NCBI GenBank assembly: GCA_002205965.3
Contig: NADL03000614.1
Coordinates: 930,001-994,000 of the forward strand
Origin: Kappaphycus alvarezii
Taxonomy: Eukaryota > Rhodophyta > Florideophyceae > Gigartinales > Solieriaceae
DNA: 64,000 nt
Direction of reading: 5' to 3'
Every line of letters begins with the position of its first letter. Within the stretch, counting starts at the first letter, position 1. Below are positions 1 through 10,975 of this stretch, one piece after another. Under the pieces are notes generated by a model, which saw only the letters and a list, made by a program, of their open reading frames with translations, made no database searches and was not told the DNA's origin. Position numbers and translations under genes: made by a program.

Positions 1-260
1 CGACACATACACCCCCTCCTAGCGCATGCCCTCCCCCCATCCCGATCATCATCATCATCCCGTATCAAAGTGTTGCCCAGAGTCAGCCCCTCCGTGTCAC
101 CGGTACTTGCATCTTCGGCAAACGTTAGTTCGTGGCTGTTGACGTTCTCGATGTTCTGGAGGGTGCCCTCATTTGCAGCCTCATGTGCAACGGTCACTAG
201 TGCGAGCACGGAGAAAATTCCGAGTAGACAGAAAAGGGAAAGGAGTGTCTTGGTCATCAT
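1..260 (-). CDS. Secreted/vesicular protein, N-terminal part (runs off left edge)
   Basis: On the minus strand an ATG-ATG pair at 260-255 opens a frame without a stop to the window edge (86 codons). Residues 1-25 form a textbook signal peptide: Met-Met-Thr-Lys, then a hydrophobic run (LLSLFCLLGIFSVLALV) and small residues before HEAANEG. The mature part begins acidic, has a run of five Asp near residues 68-72, then turns basic and Cys-rich (RACARRGC). It should enter the secretory pathway. No family is recognised and the rest of the gene is outside the window. A TATA-like box lies about 100 bp upstream, which supports this start. The overlapping plus-strand frame at 70-591 has no ATG start and looks like a shadow. 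Confidence 0.6.
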   Translation of the reverse strand, partial: MMTKTLLSLFCLLGIFSVLALVTVAHEAANEGTLQNIENVNSHELTFAEDASTGDTEGLTLGNTLIRDDDDDRDGGRACARRGCMC

Positions 261-355
261 TCCGAGTTGCTTCTGTTTAGATCCTGGTTTTGTGATCAAC
301 GATTCGAGAACTGGTTATTGTGTGGGTTGTACCGGGAAAGTGCGGTCGTGGGATA

Positions 356-367
356 TGTATTTATATT
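356..367 (-). promoter_or_regulatory. TATA-like box upstream of the secreted-protein gene
   Basis: The minus strand reads AATATAAATACAT here, about 100 bp upstream of the ATG at 260. Position and sequence fit a core promoter with a 5' UTR of roughly 70 nt. No transcript data are available. Confidence 0.4.
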
Positions 368-1905
368 CTTTCAACTTACTGCGGTTTGCCTTTCTTACAG
401 GCCTCGACAGCGGGGACAGCAAGTACATGAAAATCTTTCTATGTGAACCGGCGAAAGGAATTGAAGGACTTTTGGCATCACATAGTTGTCTACTCAAAAG
501 GGGAGGTATTGCAGGCGCTGTCTCCGTACTTTACCAGGCCATCACACGGAAATGGCCCGCCATAGCTCGATCTGTTTTGTCTGTGGGTTGAGGAAGGGGA
601 TTGAAATGAATTTTGAAGGCACAAGCTTACCATGCCCTTGTTGCCTGGATATCGGGTTTTTCTTCTAGGATGGCGGATTATTCAATCGGGAAAGAAATGA
701 TATCAGTATGGTACATGGTATCTTAGGTGGGACTGCTCTACACGTTGGTGCTTCTGTAAACAGGTTATCAAATGCGCCGCTACAGAGAGCTATAGGATGC
801 ACAGTAGTAAAAAGTTCAGCTAATAGGCTGGGAAATTTCAAGCGAATGATTGAGTCAGCTCCTGTTTGAATGAGACGATTGCTGGAACAGTGTGGGGTTA
901 TTGGATAACAGAAATATTACATTGCTGCAAAAAGGGATTGTTTCATATTCATTAGTTATCAGCAAGATACTTTCCGTAAATTGCTGTATAATATCGATAG
1001 CGTCGACAACTGACATACATACAGCAGTACTACAGGTACAAACAAGATTAAAAAGGTTATACTTTAGTTTGACATTTTCGTAGTGCACTAATACGGGAAA
1101 TGCCGGGTACCGCACCCTCGGAATGAGTGGGCGTTTTCTGGTTGATCCGCATCTAAGTGTGTAAGACTAAAATTAACAAATACAAATTTCAGGCAATTGA
1201 GATGAATTTTAAATCTCATGAAGCATACCAGCGGCCTACTCACTTTCAGACAAATGCTGTCCACCTCTGTTCTTCCACCGCGCGTGCTTCATATTTTGCA
1301 ACTTTTGTTATTTCATTTTACGCAGCATACGCTATTTCAAACGTGTATCTTAGAAGAACCCAAACACAAAGTTTTCCAAAAGTGACGTGGGAAAAAATCA
1401 GAATCACCACTAAGCGCTTCCACTGCGTCTAGGGTTTCACTCTAGTGGTACAGATTACTTGAATTCAAAAAAGCATCACACGCGCCAAACGCCACATCAC
1501 TCACTCACGATTCCCAGTGTAATGATAGTTCTTTCTATGTTCAAAAAGGAAGCCAATGAAAGCAAGAGGGAACTGTCTCCGCTTTATTTACAGTATTAAG
1601 GCCTAACAAGTTTCTGCAGTCATCGAATTGGGTAAACGGTTAGAATCTTACAGAATCTTCGTGTTAGCAACTGAGCATCCTGTGTCACTATGAGCCCCGA
1701 AAAGGCCTTTTCTTTTAAGAATAAGTCACCTGCTGTGGACCGGATCCTACAGGTTCATGTTTCCCCCCTCCTTCCGGGCGAATCTAACGAGAAACTTTGT
1801 TCCTACCCAAAGACTAAGTGTGTTATTCAATGAACAATATGCAGCCAATATTGCTAGGGACGGCAGTGCCATCCGATCCCTGGCAAACCGTATAAACTTA
1901 AGTTA
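368..1905. other. No gene recognised
   Basis: Short frames of 60-120 codons occur on both strands. None shows a family motif, a good start context or consistent composition. The frame at 1,757-2,116 runs across a LINE-A tail at its centre and is unlikely to be a gene. Confidence 0.4.
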
Positions 1906-1908
1906 TCG

Positions 1909-1952
1909 AGATCGAATATATCGTCCAAGAGTAAAAACACCCATACCTTTCC
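1909..1952 (+). repeat. LINE-A 3' tail, diverged
   Basis: This matches the conserved LINE-A tail (GATCG-ATATAT-TTCCAAGAGTAAAACACCC...) that ends the LINE-A copy at 3,954. The short word ACTTA occurs on both sides (in AAACTTAAG on the left and CACTTATA on the right) and may be a target duplication. Confidence 0.45.
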
Positions 1953-2292
1953 ACTTATATTGCCTCATTGAGGAGGTCATACGTACTGTTCACTTTGAGG
2001 GAAAATTTTTCCTACCAGCTTTATGTGAACAAGCAGTTCGTCCACTGAGAGCTTCTAGTTTATATTCCGTTGATACAATATTAGACACAGCAAAAATGAA
2101 CTACAGCGGCGTCTAAGATAACGTGCTGAACAGACGTCGCACATGTGGTAGATTTAAGTGTGGAGTGGTTTTACAAATCCGCATTTTCATCAGGAATCCA
2201 AATGCCCTCATAAACATTCTGAAACGATGATATACCATGTTTTGAAAGCTTTATACACCAGATACCAGTGCATATATTTGATAGTGGCCTTT

Positions 2293-2405
2293 TTATTAGT
2301 GCCAGTGCCAATATCCACTGTTGGAGGGTGGCATTTTTGACGCATTCAGGGTGCCGGCAGACTTGGCCTGGCACGTTGCCCTACGAGCTATGGAGACCTT
2401 TGGGT
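2293..2405 (+). pseudogene. LINE-A C-terminal fragment
   Basis: The translation contains LVPVPISTVGGWHF and then, after a stop, a stretch resembling the sequence at 3,631-3,800 (ISTLGGWHPDACAVQNDV). It is a second, older copy of the extreme C-terminus of the LINE-A polyprotein, broken by at least one stop or shift. Confidence 0.5.
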
Positions 2406-2624
2406 GGGGGCGATCCGTTCTCTAAAAAATACATGCTGCTGCGACGGTTTCGTTTAACACAGCCTGTCTTACGGGTCGTTTTACAATAGCCTTGTGACAT
2501 AGTCCCGCCTGACTTTGTCTCCTTTTCAAACCCTTCAACACACAGGAATGCCCCAAGTCGTCTCTGCAAATATCCGTTCCACATCTCTAATCAGTAAAGC
2601 ATCCCATATTCCCCCCTGTTTGCA

Positions 2625-3838
2625 TTGGAGGGGAATACTATTCTCTTGGAAATACAGATTAGTAGTATGCAGGCCAGAAGCCCCTTCTCGATCTTTCTAT
2701 ATGGAGACCAAATTGCGTTTCAAAAGCCTTGCCTCTCTTTAACGGAGAAAACTACATTTCCAATTTCAGTGCGTTGCATCAAAAGAAAAAATGGCTGCTT
2801 TAGTGCTGTGCACATCAACACGGCTTATAGGACGATTCACTATTCAAACAAGCAAATAAGTATTCGACACACAAAACATGGGATAATAACAGCTACAGGT
2901 GGTTATTGCAGCTCAGCTGTATTGTACTTCTTTCAACTAGCCTTCCATATAGATTTCAGGCCGATACACCTTTGTCGATTGTCGACCTCTTGCCTGCCGT
3001 CTCGGATTATCCCGTTCAGTGTAATTTGCTCGCAAAAAACACCATCGCAAAAGACACTGACGGACGCAATCCATGAAGCAGTGCAAGAACGAATTCCTCC
3101 TGGGGATTCTAGGAGGCAGGCGTTTCGCTCGTCTATGGCCCTCCCGGGAGCCAAGGAATGGGTGTATTGTCCCCCATGCTCCGGACTACAGACAAGAGAC
3201 CCTCGAGAATTCTCGGTGTGGCTTCAATACTACTGTCAAGTCCCACTTTTTCACCCTGGCACGCCATGCCCGAGAAGGAATTGCCCGGACACACTCGATG
3301 TACATGGTGATCATCTGATGCACTGCTTGCATGGAGCCCAAAGGATCAACCGACACGATCGCCAAGTAACCCTTCTCGCGAAAGACCTGGCAAGAGCTGC
3401 TCGTCTTCCTGTTGTAGAGCCACGCCATGGTCTCCACAGCACGAGACCAGACATCCAGGCAATGGGAAGCAGCGGAGGGACCGACTTTTTTGATGTTACC
3501 TTCGTGAACCCCTCGCTCCCTCCAACAGAAGAGTGAGGGCCTTCAACCCGATGATCTCTCTGAATGCGGCGCGAAATGCAAATCAGAGAAGATGTCAATC
3601 CTTTATCGAGACCTCCACCAGAGGTAAGCTCGTGCCTGTGCCAATCTCCACTCTTGGAGGTTGGCACCCGGATGCATGTGCAGTGCAAAATGACGTGGCA
3701 AGAAACGTGGCTGTGAGGGCACTGGAGACGTACGGAAAGGTTCGGGGGGTCTTGATGCAAAGGCACGCTGCAGCAGCCGTCATGTCCAATGCTGCCTGCT
3801 TGATGGCTGGCCTGAAGGTAGCATTTTACGGAGCGTAG
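2625..3838 (+). pseudogene. LINE-A (non-LTR retrotransposon) polyprotein C-terminus
   Basis: Only the region after the reverse-transcriptase core is present. The recognisable part starts near 3,070. It has a Cys/His cluster (CPRRNCPDTLDVHGDHLMHC), then RINRHDRQ, then STRPDI and TDFFDVTFVNP. This order (Cys-rich knuckle, R-x-H, RPD...DVT) is that of the restriction-enzyme-like endonuclease domain (PD-(D/E)XK type) at the C-terminus of some non-LTR retrotransposons. The frame stops at 3,536 and continues in another frame (3,533-3,838) as a tail with ISTLGGWHPDA. The copy is 5'-truncated and cannot move on its own. Family assignment comes from motif order only. Confidence 0.65.
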
Positions 3839-3954
3839 TTCCTTCCCCATTACTGTGTCGGTATACCCTTTTTGAGTCGATTGTGGTTGTCTGGAAAACC
3901 ATGGGATAGATCGGATATATCTTCCAAGAGTAAAACACCCAAACGTTTCCCCTT
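3839..3954 (+). repeat. LINE-A 3' UTR and terminal tail
   Basis: Directly after the coding remnant comes a 3' UTR ending in a 57-bp block, 3,898-3,954. That block is almost identical to an isolated insertion at 35,365-35,421, so the element's 3' end is at or next to the terminal GTTTCCCC. There is no poly(A) tail. Confidence 0.6.
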
Positions 3955-4178
3955 TGTCGATTTTAATTAGGATCCAGGAGGCTAATGTTAGTCACTCGCT
4001 GCACCAAGAGAGGATGATAAAGTACTTTAGATCAAACTGAATACAGTCTAGAAGGTCTGGAAGATTTCACAGGGACCATCAAAGGACACAGTGACTTTGC
4101 GCATTTCGGGAGGTTAGAGATATTTTTTGTCTGACCTCATGTATTCAGCACTCTAAGTAAAACCGAGTATATGCAGAG
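3955..4178. other. No gene recognised
   Basis: Spacer between the LINE-A 3' end and the target duplication of Element 1. Nothing recognisable was seen. Confidence 0.4.
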
Positions 4179-4183
4179 GTTAG

Positions 4184-4898
4184 TGATGTGCGCAAATTCG
4201 CACACGAAAAAATCTAGATGAGGACCATGATTGTATACAGTATCGGAATTGGGAAGATATTTTTACAGTTTTTGAATTTGCAAGATATTTTTAATTTGGG
4301 TGAGTGTGGCAAATTCATCGGTTGATTTTTTTCATTTTAGGACACGCTGTCATAGTAGATGTCAGTACAGTTCCAGGTTGTGGGTGATACTACAAGTAGC
4401 TCTGAAAGGTCTATATAATGGCCACATCAATTCCCACCCCTGGCCGATGGGTGGCTGGCATGGGTATGGCACCTAGATATTTACCTTGAGGAAATATCTC
4501 CTAATAGTCTCTCTGGTTCACACGATTACCGTGAATACATTTTATGGTTATTAGTATGTTTGTTGAGACTTTTGGGGTAGCCAAAAGTCTATATAAGCCG
4601 AGTAAACTGCTTCCTTTAGTGGAGGTGAAGCAAGTTGGCAGACAACTTCAAGCCAAGTCCCGAGTAGTAGGAAGTTGAGAGTCAACTTCAGACCCAAGAA
4701 ACTTTTTCTTACGCTGTCGCAGAGCGTCGTGGTAGACCTGCCCCTTTTATACTTGCTTGTAGCTTCTCAACTCTCTTCTATATACACTCCCTTTTGTTCG
4801 TTCAACAATACCACGGCAGCACTTTTGTCGCTCGCAACACCTCCTTCTCAGGGTAATTGGTTCTGAGGATCTCTTCCCCCGCCGATTTACCCCTATCA
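4184..4898 (+). repeat. Element 1 5' LTR (715 bp)
   Basis: Begins TGATGTGCGC and ends CCTATCA, giving TGAT...ATCA ends. It matches 10,976-11,693. Near the start is a small inverted repeat (TGTGCG-CAAATT-CGCACA). Differences from the 3' LTR are mostly one-base indels. Confidence 0.93.
4590..4597 (+). promoter_or_regulatory. LTR TATA box
   Basis: TATATAAG lies within AGTCTATATAAGCCGAG in the LTR and is repeated in the 3' LTR. The U3/R boundary would be about 25-30 bp downstream. Confidence 0.6.
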
Positions 4899-4900
4899 TT

Positions 4901-4918
4901 TGGTACTCTTGTGGAGGG
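4901..4918 (+). other. Primer-binding site of Element 1
   Basis: TGGTACTCTTGTGGAGG starts 2 nt after the LTR end. TGG is the complement of a tRNA CCA end. Element 2 has the same first 14 bases (TGGTACTCTTGTGG) next to its own LTR, so both appear to prime from the same tRNA, whose 3' end would read CCACAAGAGUACCA. Confidence 0.7.
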
Positions 4919-4984
4919 GGTTGCACCCGAGGTATTCGAGTTGAGCAGTAGTAAGGAACACTTCGGGGGATTTCTTTTGTAATC

Positions 4985-6390
4985 ATGGATCTCAATGCTG
5001 CTCGTATAACGTTCACAGGGGCAAGACTGAAGACGTTGAGGAGTTTCTTTACACATATGTCAACGTTGTGATGCGAGAGAAGGGCGATGAAGAGAAGGCC
5101 GCAAGTATCTTCGCCTATCTTCATGGTGACGCAAAGCACAAATATAAGTCCAAGTTTATCGACGGGTGGTCTCTTAACGGGAATGGGCGTAACTTCGGTG
5201 AGGTATGTGAGTGGCTTGTGAAAGAGTATGCTAAGGAGGTAGAACCAGATGAGATGATTCGTACCGCCATAGAGGCCCGGCTCAACTTCGACGATTTGTT
5301 AAGCTCATTGGTGTACTTGTGTGATCTTTATGAAAAGGCTGGGTTCAACGCCCAAGCCAAGTACGGAATGCTGCGTAAGGCGGCTATGGGGGATAAGCGG
5401 CTCTCCGATTTCCTCCTCATCAAGGGCCCTCACACTTTTGATGAACTGAAGGGTACCATAGTAGAATTTGTCAAAAATTCGGAGACGTTTCAGTCACTGA
5501 GTGAGGTACCGAGGGAAACCCGCACATCGATGTCTATCGTACATCCTGAAAAGAATTATCAAAGGCCGGCTACTAGTGCAGCGGCATTAGAATCTGTCAG
5601 GAGCGATGTCAAAAACTTGGAAGAAAGGTTGGAAACCCGATTCGATAATCGACTTGACATGATAACCTCGCAGTTGGAAAGCCTTACTCTTACCATTAAG
5701 AAGAACCAGTCTGGGGCCCCTAAGGCCGCAGAAGTCTGTTCTTACTGTCACAAGCCTGGACACTTTGCAAACAGGTGTCCTGATAATCCACATAGAAACA
5801 CTCGTTGTGCAAAGTGCGGTCGATATGGGCATCATGAAAGTAACTGCTGGTCTAAAGACAACAGAAGAGCAAATTTATCGGAAGCAAGGAGTGAGTCAGG
5901 ACCAGAGGTGAAAATCTTACAAAATAGAAGGGATCAAAGGTTGACGGATGCCGGTAACGTATCCATCGCTGAAGAGATTAGTCAAGTCAATGTGACAAAA
6001 AGGGATGGGGAAGGGAACATTTTATCGAAGAAACCTAGGCTAGAGTATGGAATGCTGGAGCATATCCCAGCACCTGTACCTCCTCGAACCAAGAGGTCTG
6101 ATCAAGTTGTTCCAGGAGTGGGAGTCACTCCGGCCAAGAAGACGAAAAAGAGTAAGAAAGTTAAGAGTATCTCTAAGGACGTACTAGAGTATGTGAAGAG
6201 GTACAATTTGGTGGCTGAGCTTGCATCGGCCCCAACTGGGATAACGTTTGGTCAACTTTTGAGGGGCGACGCAGAGGATGCGAGAAAAGAACTCAAAAAA
6301 ATTATCAGGTCTAATAAGTCCGCTAAGGGTAAGAAACTGTTTCTTCAATCGGCCTCGACAGCACCAAGACGTCTTAAGCTGGTACCAGTC
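4985..6390 (+). CDS. gag: Element 1 gag (capsid and nucleocapsid)
   Basis: The start is ATG 4,985 (MDLNAARITFTG). A one-base shift near 5,020 moves to the frame TEDVEEFLYTYVNVV, which runs openly from 5,068. The capsid-like helical region is followed by two CCHC zinc knuckles, CSYCHKPGHFANRC (from 5,737) and CAKCGRYGHHESNC (about 5,805). These bind the genomic RNA. A Lys-rich segment (PAKKTKKSKKVK) follows near 6,130. The frame continues without a stop into the protease, so gag and pol are one reading frame. Element 2 has a homologous gag with the same two knuckles. Confidence 0.85.
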
Positions 6391-7228
6391 AAAGTATTGG
6401 GTATGAAAACCCAAGCTCTCTTCGATTCGGGTGCTGTTCCAAACCTCATTTCAGAAACTTTGGTGACAGATCTAGGTCTCGAAATTACTCCAACGACTCG
6501 AAAAATAACTGTAGCGGATGGAACCGTCTCAAAATGCATGGGCACTGTTGACAAGGTTTCCGTGTTCTTTGGGGACTCTAAAGTTGATGTAGACTTTCTT
6601 GTCATGCCGGATCTCCCTTTCGATGCAATCATTGGCTGCCCACATGGAAAGACTAGGAACATGCATTGACTTGGGCAACCAAATGGTTTCAGTTAATATT
6701 GACGGCAGAACCGTGAAGATGCCCCTGGATTTCGACAAAAGCACGCATCCTGAAGATTTAAAAGAAACGGACAGTGAAGATTTCACTTCTAGCTATGACA
6801 GCGAAGATTCGGAACCAACTAACACTTTCGGAAGTGGAAAAGGGTACCCTCGGGGGTTAATGAACATGGCATGGGACGATTATGATTCCGGGTTTGAAAC
6901 AGATGACGACTGGGATTCTAGGATAAGTTTGAAACCCGAATGTGTTTCTTTTTGCGATGATATCGAATCAAAGGACAGAATTCGGAGCATGAAAGAAGAT
7001 TACCTTTGCAAAGAAAATAAGAATACGTCGAATTCCATATATGAAGATGTGAGCACGACGGAAGAGGTCCTTCAAAATATTGAGGTTGAGGATCAAGAAG
7101 AAAAAGGGCGCCAAATGGCAGAAATCCAAGGAAAAGTGCAGCACCTTCCCGCCCCCGCCTCACTGAAAATATCCGACATGTTAACATCTTCCGAAGTAAT
7201 TGCATGGAGCGTTTCAGATTTAGACAAG
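6390..7228 (+). CDS. Element 1 aspartic protease and acidic linker
   Basis: The retropepsin motif ALFDSGAVPNLIS lies near 6,415-6,455, with the catalytic Asp in DSG. The flap and C-terminal motif FDAIIG follow near 6,620. A one-base shift at about 6,645 moves to the next frame, which carries a long Asp/Glu/Ser-rich linker (for example HPEDLKETDSEDF) to about 7,200. A further shift near 7,228 leads into the RT: the text EVIAWSVSDLD before and ASVPVTHSFEL after lines up with the unbroken LVAWTIDELRPASVPV of Element 2. The protease should release gag and pol products. Confidence 0.8.
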
Positions 7229-8756
7229 CAAGTGTACCGGTTACTCACTCGTTCGAACTTACCGACACTCAACCGATTTACCACAAGCCTAGACGTCAAC
7301 CGCCAAAATATGACCAATTTATCTCAGAAAATGTTACAAGTATGCTGAAAAATGATATTATTCGACCAGTTTCATCCCCATGGTCGTTTCCAGTTGTGGT
7401 CGCACCAAAGAAGGATGGAAAGCTGCGTTTTTGCGTCGATTACCGACAACTGAACCAGAGAATGATACCCGATCGATTTCCGATTCCGAACATGGAGGAG
7501 ATCCTCGAGGACCTGAAGGACGGGAGATATTTCACCTCAATTGACCTTTACACTGGCTATTGGCAGATTCCATTGGATGAAAAATGTAAGGAAAAAACAA
7601 CCTTTACCAGCAAAGCCGGTACGTTCAGGTTCGAAGTGATGCCTTTTGGTCTCATGAATGCACCAGCTACATTCCAAAGAATGATGAACGAGGTTTTGAA
7701 AGGACTTCCATTCGCAAGAGTCTATATCGATGATGTCGTCATATTCTCAGAAACATTGGATCAGCACATCTCGCACGTCAAGACAGTTGTGGAGAGGATA
7801 TCGGAGTATAGCTTGAAAATTAAGTTGAGCAAATGCTTCTTTGCGAAAACTTCTATCCAATTACTCGGTCATATCGTCGACCAAGAGGGAATTAGAGTGG
7901 ATCCAGAGAAAACGAAAAAAATAAAGTTGGCACCAAGGCCCGCTTCAAAGACGGAGGTCCGAAGCTTCTTAGGACTGGCCTCATATTACAGAAGATTTAT
8001 CAAAGATTTCGCCAAGACTGCAGCACCGTTACATGCCAGCACTACGAAGAACGGAAAATTTTACTGGAACAAGGAAATGGAAACTGCATTTCAGGAGCTT
8101 AAAGATAAGCTATGTGTCCCCCAGTTCTCATGTACCCAGATTTCAAGAGACCATTCGTTGTGGAGACAGATGCCTCAGAACGGTCTTTGGGTGCCGTTTT
8201 GTCCCAAAAAGATGAAAACGGAAGACTACACCCTGTTCAATTCGCAAGCCGAACTCTGAATGACGCGGAAAAGAGATACTCAGTCTGCGAGAAAGAAGCG
8301 CTAGCTGTCGTCTTCGCGCTGAAAAAGTTTCGCGTATACCTTTTATCACTCGAGAAATTTGTCTTGATAACTGATCACCAGGCACTTAAAACAGCATTCC
8401 AAAAGAAGGATGTACATCACCGCTTGGCCCGATGGCTCGACATTTTCGCAGAATATCGGTTTGAAATTGTGTATAGACCCGGACGCAATAATCAGCCTGC
8501 CGATTACCTATCCCGCTTGAGGGACGCACTGATTCCAAATGAAAAAGCTTCGGAGGACATCGTCGGAGTCGCCGAGTTGCAGTTGCCGAACGATAACGAG
8601 TACGAAGCTAATATTCACGGACTGATCAAATTCCTCGATGGACTAGAAATGAGAAAGGTTGATCTTGAACACCGAAATTGGGTACGCAGGAATCAAAAGG
8701 CTTTTACATTGTGGAATGGGAAACTTTCCGGCACACTAAAGCCGGTCCCCGACTAG
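7228..8756 (+). CDS. Element 1 reverse transcriptase and RNase H
   Basis: The RT has the usual gypsy blocks: FCVDYRQLNQRMIPDRFPIP, FTSIDLYTGYWQIPL, FRFEVMPFGLMNAPATFQ, and the catalytic YIDDV (from 7,723), followed by LLGHIV and SFLGLASYYRRFI. A one-base shift near 8,112 moves to the RNase H frame, with FVVETDAS (first Asp), the Glu-containing block EKEALAVVFALKKF, VLITDHQAL and a C-terminal RPGRNNQPADYLSRL. All catalytic acids expected of an active enzyme are seen. The stop at 8,756 is probably a frame artefact, because integrase sequence begins in another frame before it. Confidence 0.9.
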
Positions 8757-9867
8757 TGGCCCCTTTGAAAGAAAGAATGAAGATCTTGAGGACTTTCCAT
8801 GATGAGCTAGGGCATTGGGATCTCGAAACAACCAAAAATTCGTAACTGAGAGATTCTGGTGGCCCGGTATCCATAAGGACGTCTATAACTTCGTGAAAAG
8901 CTGCGACAACTGCCAAAAATTCACTCCAATACGGAAGTATAAGACAACTCTAAGTTTTCCAGTTTCCGGTCTCTTTGAAACCTTCTCAATTGACTTCGCG
9001 GGCCCGTTCAAGGAAACTTCTTCCGGAAACAAATATCTCCTTATAGGGGTGGAACATCTTACTGGATGGCCAATAGCAGTTGCAGTCGAGGAGGCAAATG
9101 CTGAGGTGGTACTGAGATTCATCGAAAAAGAAATAATTGAACCGTTTGGTCTTCCAAAAAGGATCATCTCGGATAACGCCCTTTGTTTTACTGCAACTTC
9201 ACTGCTTCGTTTTTGGAAGAGAAAGGGATTCAGCTGAAGACCGTTCTCGCATACGCTCCTATGTCCAACGGGAAAGCGGAGAGGATGGTTGGAACCATCA
9301 AACGAGCAATATCGAAAACTATGTTGGAGAATGAAATCCAGTGGGAAGATGCCTTACCAAAAGTGTTATACGGCTACCGTCGAAGAAGAGGAAGAAATGG
9401 ACGCTCACCATTCGAGCTAATGTACGGAAGGGCTCCTAGAATGTTACAGAGAGACATGGAAACAAATATTATCGATGAAGAGAGTAGGGAAGTTGAACTA
9501 CTGGCCACCGAAGGCTGGAGATCACACCGCGCGCTAACACAGACAAGAAATAAGGATGCAGAACCTGCAGTCAGAACCTTTTCAGTTGGCTCTAAAGTAC
9601 TTGTAGTACATGGAAAAGCAATGCAGCAGGCTGTGAAGTGGCCGGCCTTCCAAACCAAGTACTCGAACCCTTGCATCGTCACGGAGGAAAGACACCCGCA
9701 CTATCAGCTCTGTTCAAGCTCAGGGAAGAGATCAAGGAGGGCCATCCATGCACGTCGTCTGGTCCCTTACCATCAGAGGCCTGAAGAATTCCTTCTCACA
9801 CAGGACTATGCGCAACCACGGGGCATACTCATCTTTAACTATAGAATGATTCCTATGGGAGGAAAAA
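8690..9867 (+). CDS. Element 1 integrase
   Basis: The N-terminal HHCC zinc module is visible as FHDELGHWD and CDNCQKF. The catalytic core has all three acids: Asp at 8,992-8,994 (SIDFAGPF), Asp at 9,172-9,174 (IISDNA) and Glu at 9,279-9,281 (SNGKAERM). A one-base shift lies between the second and third acids, around 9,200-9,235. The C-terminal part (FSVGSKVLVVHGKAM, VKWPAFQTKY, RRAIHARRLVPYH) is a beta-barrel-like domain shared with Element 2. No chromodomain is seen. The reading frame runs on into the extension described next. Confidence 0.88.
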
Positions 9868-10942
9868 GGGCCTGGGAATGGATCATCTCGGTTACGCGGG
9901 ACTACTACGAACTCCACGTAATCATCATTTCTACATTAATATATGCCTATGTTTTCGTACGTTGAACGGACCATTGCTACCTGAAGAAGATTTCCGACTA
10001 TTAATAAGAGTTCTATTTTCATTCCAAAACGGAAGGTTCACGGAAGCAGGTCCAGAGTTTGTGGAGGTAATATATCATTACTCTATAGGAAGATATGGAA
10101 TGGTAGCTGCTGGAGACTTGTCGCAAACGTATCTGAATATTATCCGTCCAATTTACGTATTTCTCAAGAACAACCAAGACGTGCGACTGAGAGGTTACGC
10201 CTTACCCCCGGATATGGAATACAGGCTGGTCCCGTATCCTCTATGGGAACCTTACGTTTCTCCGCCACAAATTGGGAACGTTGGAGGCGGCGAGGATCCT
10301 CCTGAAGCAGTGATGATGACCAGAGGAGGACCTTCAGGAGACAACAACCCGCCCAGAAGAGGTTCCGGTCGTCCCCCGAGAGGACCTCGTGCAGGTCCCA
10401 GTACGTCAGGAGCTGGTCGCGGCCATTCATCGGGACCGTCCACCACAACTTCATCTCTAGCTCTCCTTCACAACCATGCACAGCATACAGTCGGAAGAAG
10501 AAGATTATCTTTTTGGCTGCGCAATATCTCCGAGGATGCGAACGATGCGCAGGTCATTTCTTATTTCATGATAAGCATCTGTTTATGTTTTAGGGCGCTA
10601 CATGGACCGCACTTATCTTACGAAGATTCGTTCTTGATGATGCGCGTCTTCTTTTCTTATCGACATCCATTCCTCCGGCATCTTCCAGAAGAGTTTGCAT
10701 ATCACATATATTTTTTCACTCTTGGAAGATTCGGAAGAGTCACGGAAGAAGAATGTATTCAACCCCACCTCGATGTGATCAAACCAATATATGAGGCTAT
10801 GCTACAAAGTGAGGTACCAGTAATGCGAACCTACTTTTTAGAGCATCATATTGGTAATCAGTTGCATCCGTACCCGTTTGAGAGACCATACATTTTATCA
10901 ATAAGACAGCGAACACTAACGGAAGCAGAAGAAGAGCAGTGA
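9868..10942 (+). CDS. Element 1 post-integrase extension: two copies of an unknown domain
   Basis: This lies between integrase and the polypurine tract. An ATG at 9,878 opens a frame to 10,942, but similarity to copy 2 suggests it continues the pol polyprotein after a one-base shift near 9,925. Copy 1 (about 9,868-10,260) and copy 2 (about 10,495-10,915) share landmarks in the same order: ICLCFRTLNGP / ICLCFRALHGP, RVLFSF / RVFFSY, VIYHYSIGRYG / HIYFFTLGRFG, NIIRPIY / DVIKPIY, YPLWEPYV / YPFERPYI. Between them is a Gly/Arg/Pro/Ser-rich linker (PRRGSGRPPRGPRAGPS), as in RNA-binding tails. There is no signal peptide and no clear membrane segment, so it is not an obvious envelope protein. I do not recognise the domain. 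Confidence 0.75.
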
Positions 10943-10960
10943 CGAGTCGGGACGTTCGTC

Positions 10961-10975
10961 TTGAGCGAGAGGGCG
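10961..10975 (+). other. Polypurine tract of Element 1
   Basis: The purine-rich stretch TTGAGCGAGAGGGCG lies immediately before the 3' LTR, where plus-strand DNA synthesis would be primed. Confidence 0.5.

Noticed and set aside
70-591. 173-codon plus-strand frame at the left end
   Set aside because: It starts with GTG, has no motif, and lies opposite a frame with a clear signal peptide, ATG start and TATA box.
9868-10942. Envelope-like gene in Element 1
   Set aside because: The position fits an env gene, but there is no signal peptide, no clear transmembrane helix and no cleavage site. The duplicated domain fused to pol is a better description.
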